NCBI GenBank assembly: GCA_916700875.1
Contig: CAKAKS010000031.1
Location: forward strand, 7,580,977-7,644,976
DNA: 64,000 nucleotides
From: Sebastes aleutianus
Lineage: Eukaryota > Chordata > Actinopteri > Perciformes > Sebastidae
Reading direction: 5' to 3'
The position numbers and the translations under genes were made by a program. Positions 62,801-64,000 of the stretch are shown one piece after another. Each line of letters starts with the position of its first letter. The stretch's first letter is position 1. The notes below the pieces were generated by a model that was given only the letters and a program-made list of their open reading frames with translations, was not told where the DNA came from and did not search any database.

Positions 62801-63250
62801 CAAAACAATTGGCTGAAAGATGCTAAACTGCTCCATAGAGCTGAACTGCAGAGTCAGGTGATAATTCTTCAAGGATTGGTCACCACGAGTGACGCCTTTC
62901 ACATTACAGATAGTCGTTTGATCAATTGAGGATATAAAAATATTGATTTGCGTAGCTTTAAAGCCATTAATTCATTTGAATTTGAACATATTTGACTGTG
63001 GCGCCCCCCCAGAGGTACACTACTCATCCAGTATCAGAAAATACTCTGAGGCTGTCAGCAATGCACACCTATATCAGACCAGTTTCTACCTGTATTGTCT
63101 TTTCTACAAATACAAAAATATGCACATGTGATGCTGCAATATATGCTTAAAATAATCTACAAAAAGTGTTTTTAAGTACAATAACACAACTGCATACACA
63201 AGCCATGTTCATGTAATTACCTCCTTTACTTCCAAAGCCGGGTGCGTCAT
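47864..63250 (-). CDS. myo1h: Unconventional myosin class I, probably myosin IH
   Basis: Thirty-two coding exons on the minus strand, upper ends at 63250, 58438, 57892, 57042, 56245, 56041, 55772, 55576, 55352, 54749, 54300, 54155, 53923, 53755, 53564, 52533, 52129, 51959, 51692, 51447, 51244, 51079, 50895, 50731, 50455, 50185, 49522, 49384, 49152, 48265, 48070, 47890. All phases agree; the product is 1046 residues (human MYO1H about 1030). Motor: P-loop GESGAGKT (56844-57042), switch I 'NDNSSRFGKYMDIQF', switch II 'LLDIYGFEVF', 'FEQFCINYCNEKLQQ'. Neck: IQ-like helices 'ATRIQAKYKGYRVKGDYMK', 'TKIETCWRGLLARKERDKR', 'VKVIQKFIKGFITR'. Then a TH1 lipid-binding tail ending ESTRTKSR. It is an actin motor linking membranes to the cytoskeleton. 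'LLDAYTSESAFLDNLRKRFH' and the neck favour MYO1H; parts of the motor ('CAKVSSINDKSDW') look like MYO1C, so 1C is the alternative. Intron 1 spans 4.8 kb. Confidence 0.92.
47916..47921 (-). terminator. myo1h: AATAAA inside the last myo1h intron
   Basis: If the donor after the exon ending at 47971 is not used, the frame runs on to a TAA (low end 47918), and AATAAA overlaps that stop codon. This would allow an alternative intronic 3' end. Motif evidence only. Confidence 0.25.
48290..48760. repeat. Dispersed repeat with AGTATG-rich ends in a myo1h intron
   Basis: Left part 'gttccgtccaaaattccaca' with 'ttagtatgtttgaaacctta'; right part 'agcagtgcatagtatgtgat' plus 'ttcgg'. The ends are roughly inverted, and the centre carries 'atcccacaatgcaatgtgg'. 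This matches a common fish non-autonomous element type. Confidence 0.55.
49892..50042. repeat. Short hAT-like relic (AGAGCTGCA .. TTGCGGCCCT)
   Basis: About 150 bp. Left end 'agagctgcagtgatcttggc' and right end 'aataatcgttagttgcggcc' plus 'ct', with 'attaattgataaaataattg' inside. The ends are decayed inverted copies of the GGGCTGCAACTAACGATT type found throughout fish genomes. Confidence 0.65.
54828..55254. mobile_element. Non-autonomous hAT-like element (TAGGGATGCACCGAT ends)
   Basis: 427 bp in a myo1h intron (between exons 55352-55281 and 54749-54630). The left end is TAGGGATGCACCGATATCGG and the right end is GATTGGTGCATCCCTA, inverted. Flanking octamers AAATTCAA and AAATGAAA are similar (6 of 8), consistent with an old 8-bp target duplication. 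No transposase. Confidence 0.75.
56288..56774 (+). mobile_element. MITE copy C
   Basis: In myo1h intron 4. It starts 'aaaggagcagtgtgtatgat' and ends 'gttacacactggtcctttaa'. Same family and orientation as copies at 4028, 21392 and 60228. An 'agaagaactacggtggccga' phrase is shared with copy B. Confidence 0.8.
57485..57730. repeat. Dispersed repeat in myo1h intron 3
   Basis: Contains 'cagccacactactggctctg' and 'ttgacctgatgatggcgctg' with 'tatgacaatccatcc', phrases of the same family as 8870-9610 and 17519-17760. Confidence 0.6.
60228..60738 (+). mobile_element. MITE copy D
   Basis: In myo1h intron 1. It starts 'aaaggtacagtgtgtaggat' and ends 'tgttacacactgagtttaag'. It shares 'gcttcattt'-free but recognisable internal blocks such as 'ctactgtagaaacatg' and 'tgaagaggacttgctcccta' with copies A-C. 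Confidence 0.75.
62150..62780. repeat. Dispersed fish repeat in myo1h intron 1
   Basis: Contains 'cactgtgacgtcacccattg', 'ttgaagcctcgagttcggca', 'cgtcgccccctttgttttta' and 'gagtcgccccctgctggttg', which are typical of a widely spread non-autonomous element in percomorph fish. No open frame of note. Confidence 0.6.
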
Positions 63251-64000
63251 TGTTGAATCTGTGTGATGAACCCAAGAAATCCAGATTACTTTGAACTCAG
63301 ACAGACACAGCACTACAATGGCTGTTTTAGTAGCCGATGAGTTCTCCCATAGTGGAGCCTCTTAAGTCAGCACAGGTATTTCACCAAGAATCTACTGTCT
63401 CCTCTGCTGCTCAGGTTTGCATCGGCCCCTGATTCAAGTATACTGGCTCGGAGACTTTACTTTACCACGGCCTGGGACGGAGAGGCTGAAGAAGAGGAGG
63501 AGGAGGAGGAGTCTGGCGCTGCTGCTTCCTGCCGGGCTGGCGTCCCTGCATTATAGGTAATGAGGCAGTAATGAGCTACCTGGCTCTGGAAGCAACTGGG
63601 CTGCTTAAACATTCATGGAGCCCAGGCCGCAAACATCCATTCAGCGCTTCACCTGAGTGTTCAACAGCTACTCCATGTGTTTAAGGAAGAGTGTGTGTAT
63701 ATGTGCGTGTGTGTGTGTGTGTGTGCATGCAGGTATGTATTACAAGGATGCAGTAACTCTATCCTCCCAGAGACCCGTCCTCACCCTCCTCCCCACAAAA
63801 TTACAGCACAGGTATTCGATTACTGATCTTTGATTAGGCAGATGCATTTCAAACTAATTACTAACTGCTCATTAGAGCCAAGACGACCAGACCGGTTTGG
63901 GATTAGACTATTGCAGATTCTGTGATACCAGCTGTCAAAGTCACAGATTTAATTTCAGATCTACAGTAATGTGTAACTATAACTGTTATGCATTCTGTTG
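63251..64000. other. Region upstream of the first myo1h coding exon
   Basis: No gene was recognised. On the - strand this should hold the 5' UTR or promoter of the long myo1h form. It includes a GA-rich patch ('gaagaggaggaggaggagga', 63491 onward) and a (TG)n microsatellite at about 63691-63725. No convincing TATA box was seen. Confidence 0.4.

Overview
The window is vertebrate nuclear DNA, almost certainly from a teleost fish. The genes have many small exons with GT..AG introns, the introns are full of short inverted-repeat DNA transposon relics, and one gene is an M17/LIF-type cytokine, a form known from fish. I rebuilt five protein genes exon by exon, using reading frame, splice sites and agreement with known vertebrate families. 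No prokaryotic or viral gene, CRISPR array, rRNA or tRNA was seen.

Layout. 1-3127 holds an AT-rich tandem array and the presumed tesc promoter. tesc (tescalcin) runs on the + strand, 3128-7170, in 8 exons. All other genes are on the - strand: m17 (IL-6-family cytokine, 3 exons, 11122-12298); the C-terminal half of taok3 (8 exons, 16622-24807); hspb1 (Hsp27, 3 exons, 30064-32211); susd2 (16 exons, 35220-46034); and a class I myosin, best matched to myo1h (32 coding exons, 47864-63250). tesc, m17, hspb1, susd2 and myo1h are complete, with open frames of 216, 209, 209, 818 and 1046 residues.

taok3 is the odd one. All exons from the linker through the coiled-coil tail to the family C-terminus are present, but I find no kinase-domain exon before hspb1 begins. 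One coiled-coil exon also has a TAG exactly where relatives carry the Gln of V-T-R-Q, next to an alternative acceptor that would skip it.

The genes do not form a pathway. They are neighbours by ancestry: from general knowledge, human TESC, TAOK3 and MYO1H lie on 12q24, LIF and SUSD2 on 22q and HSPB1 on 7q11, so the block looks like a fish mixture of linkage groups. Spaces between exons hold several miniature transposon families: four copies of one MITE, a long foldback element, two hAT-like elements (one with a near-perfect 8-bp target duplication), and many dispersed repeats typical of spiny-rayed fish. I found no clear evidence of a previously undescribed system. The best leads are the taok3 structure, the alternative ends of myo1h, and the duplicated array at the tesc promoter.
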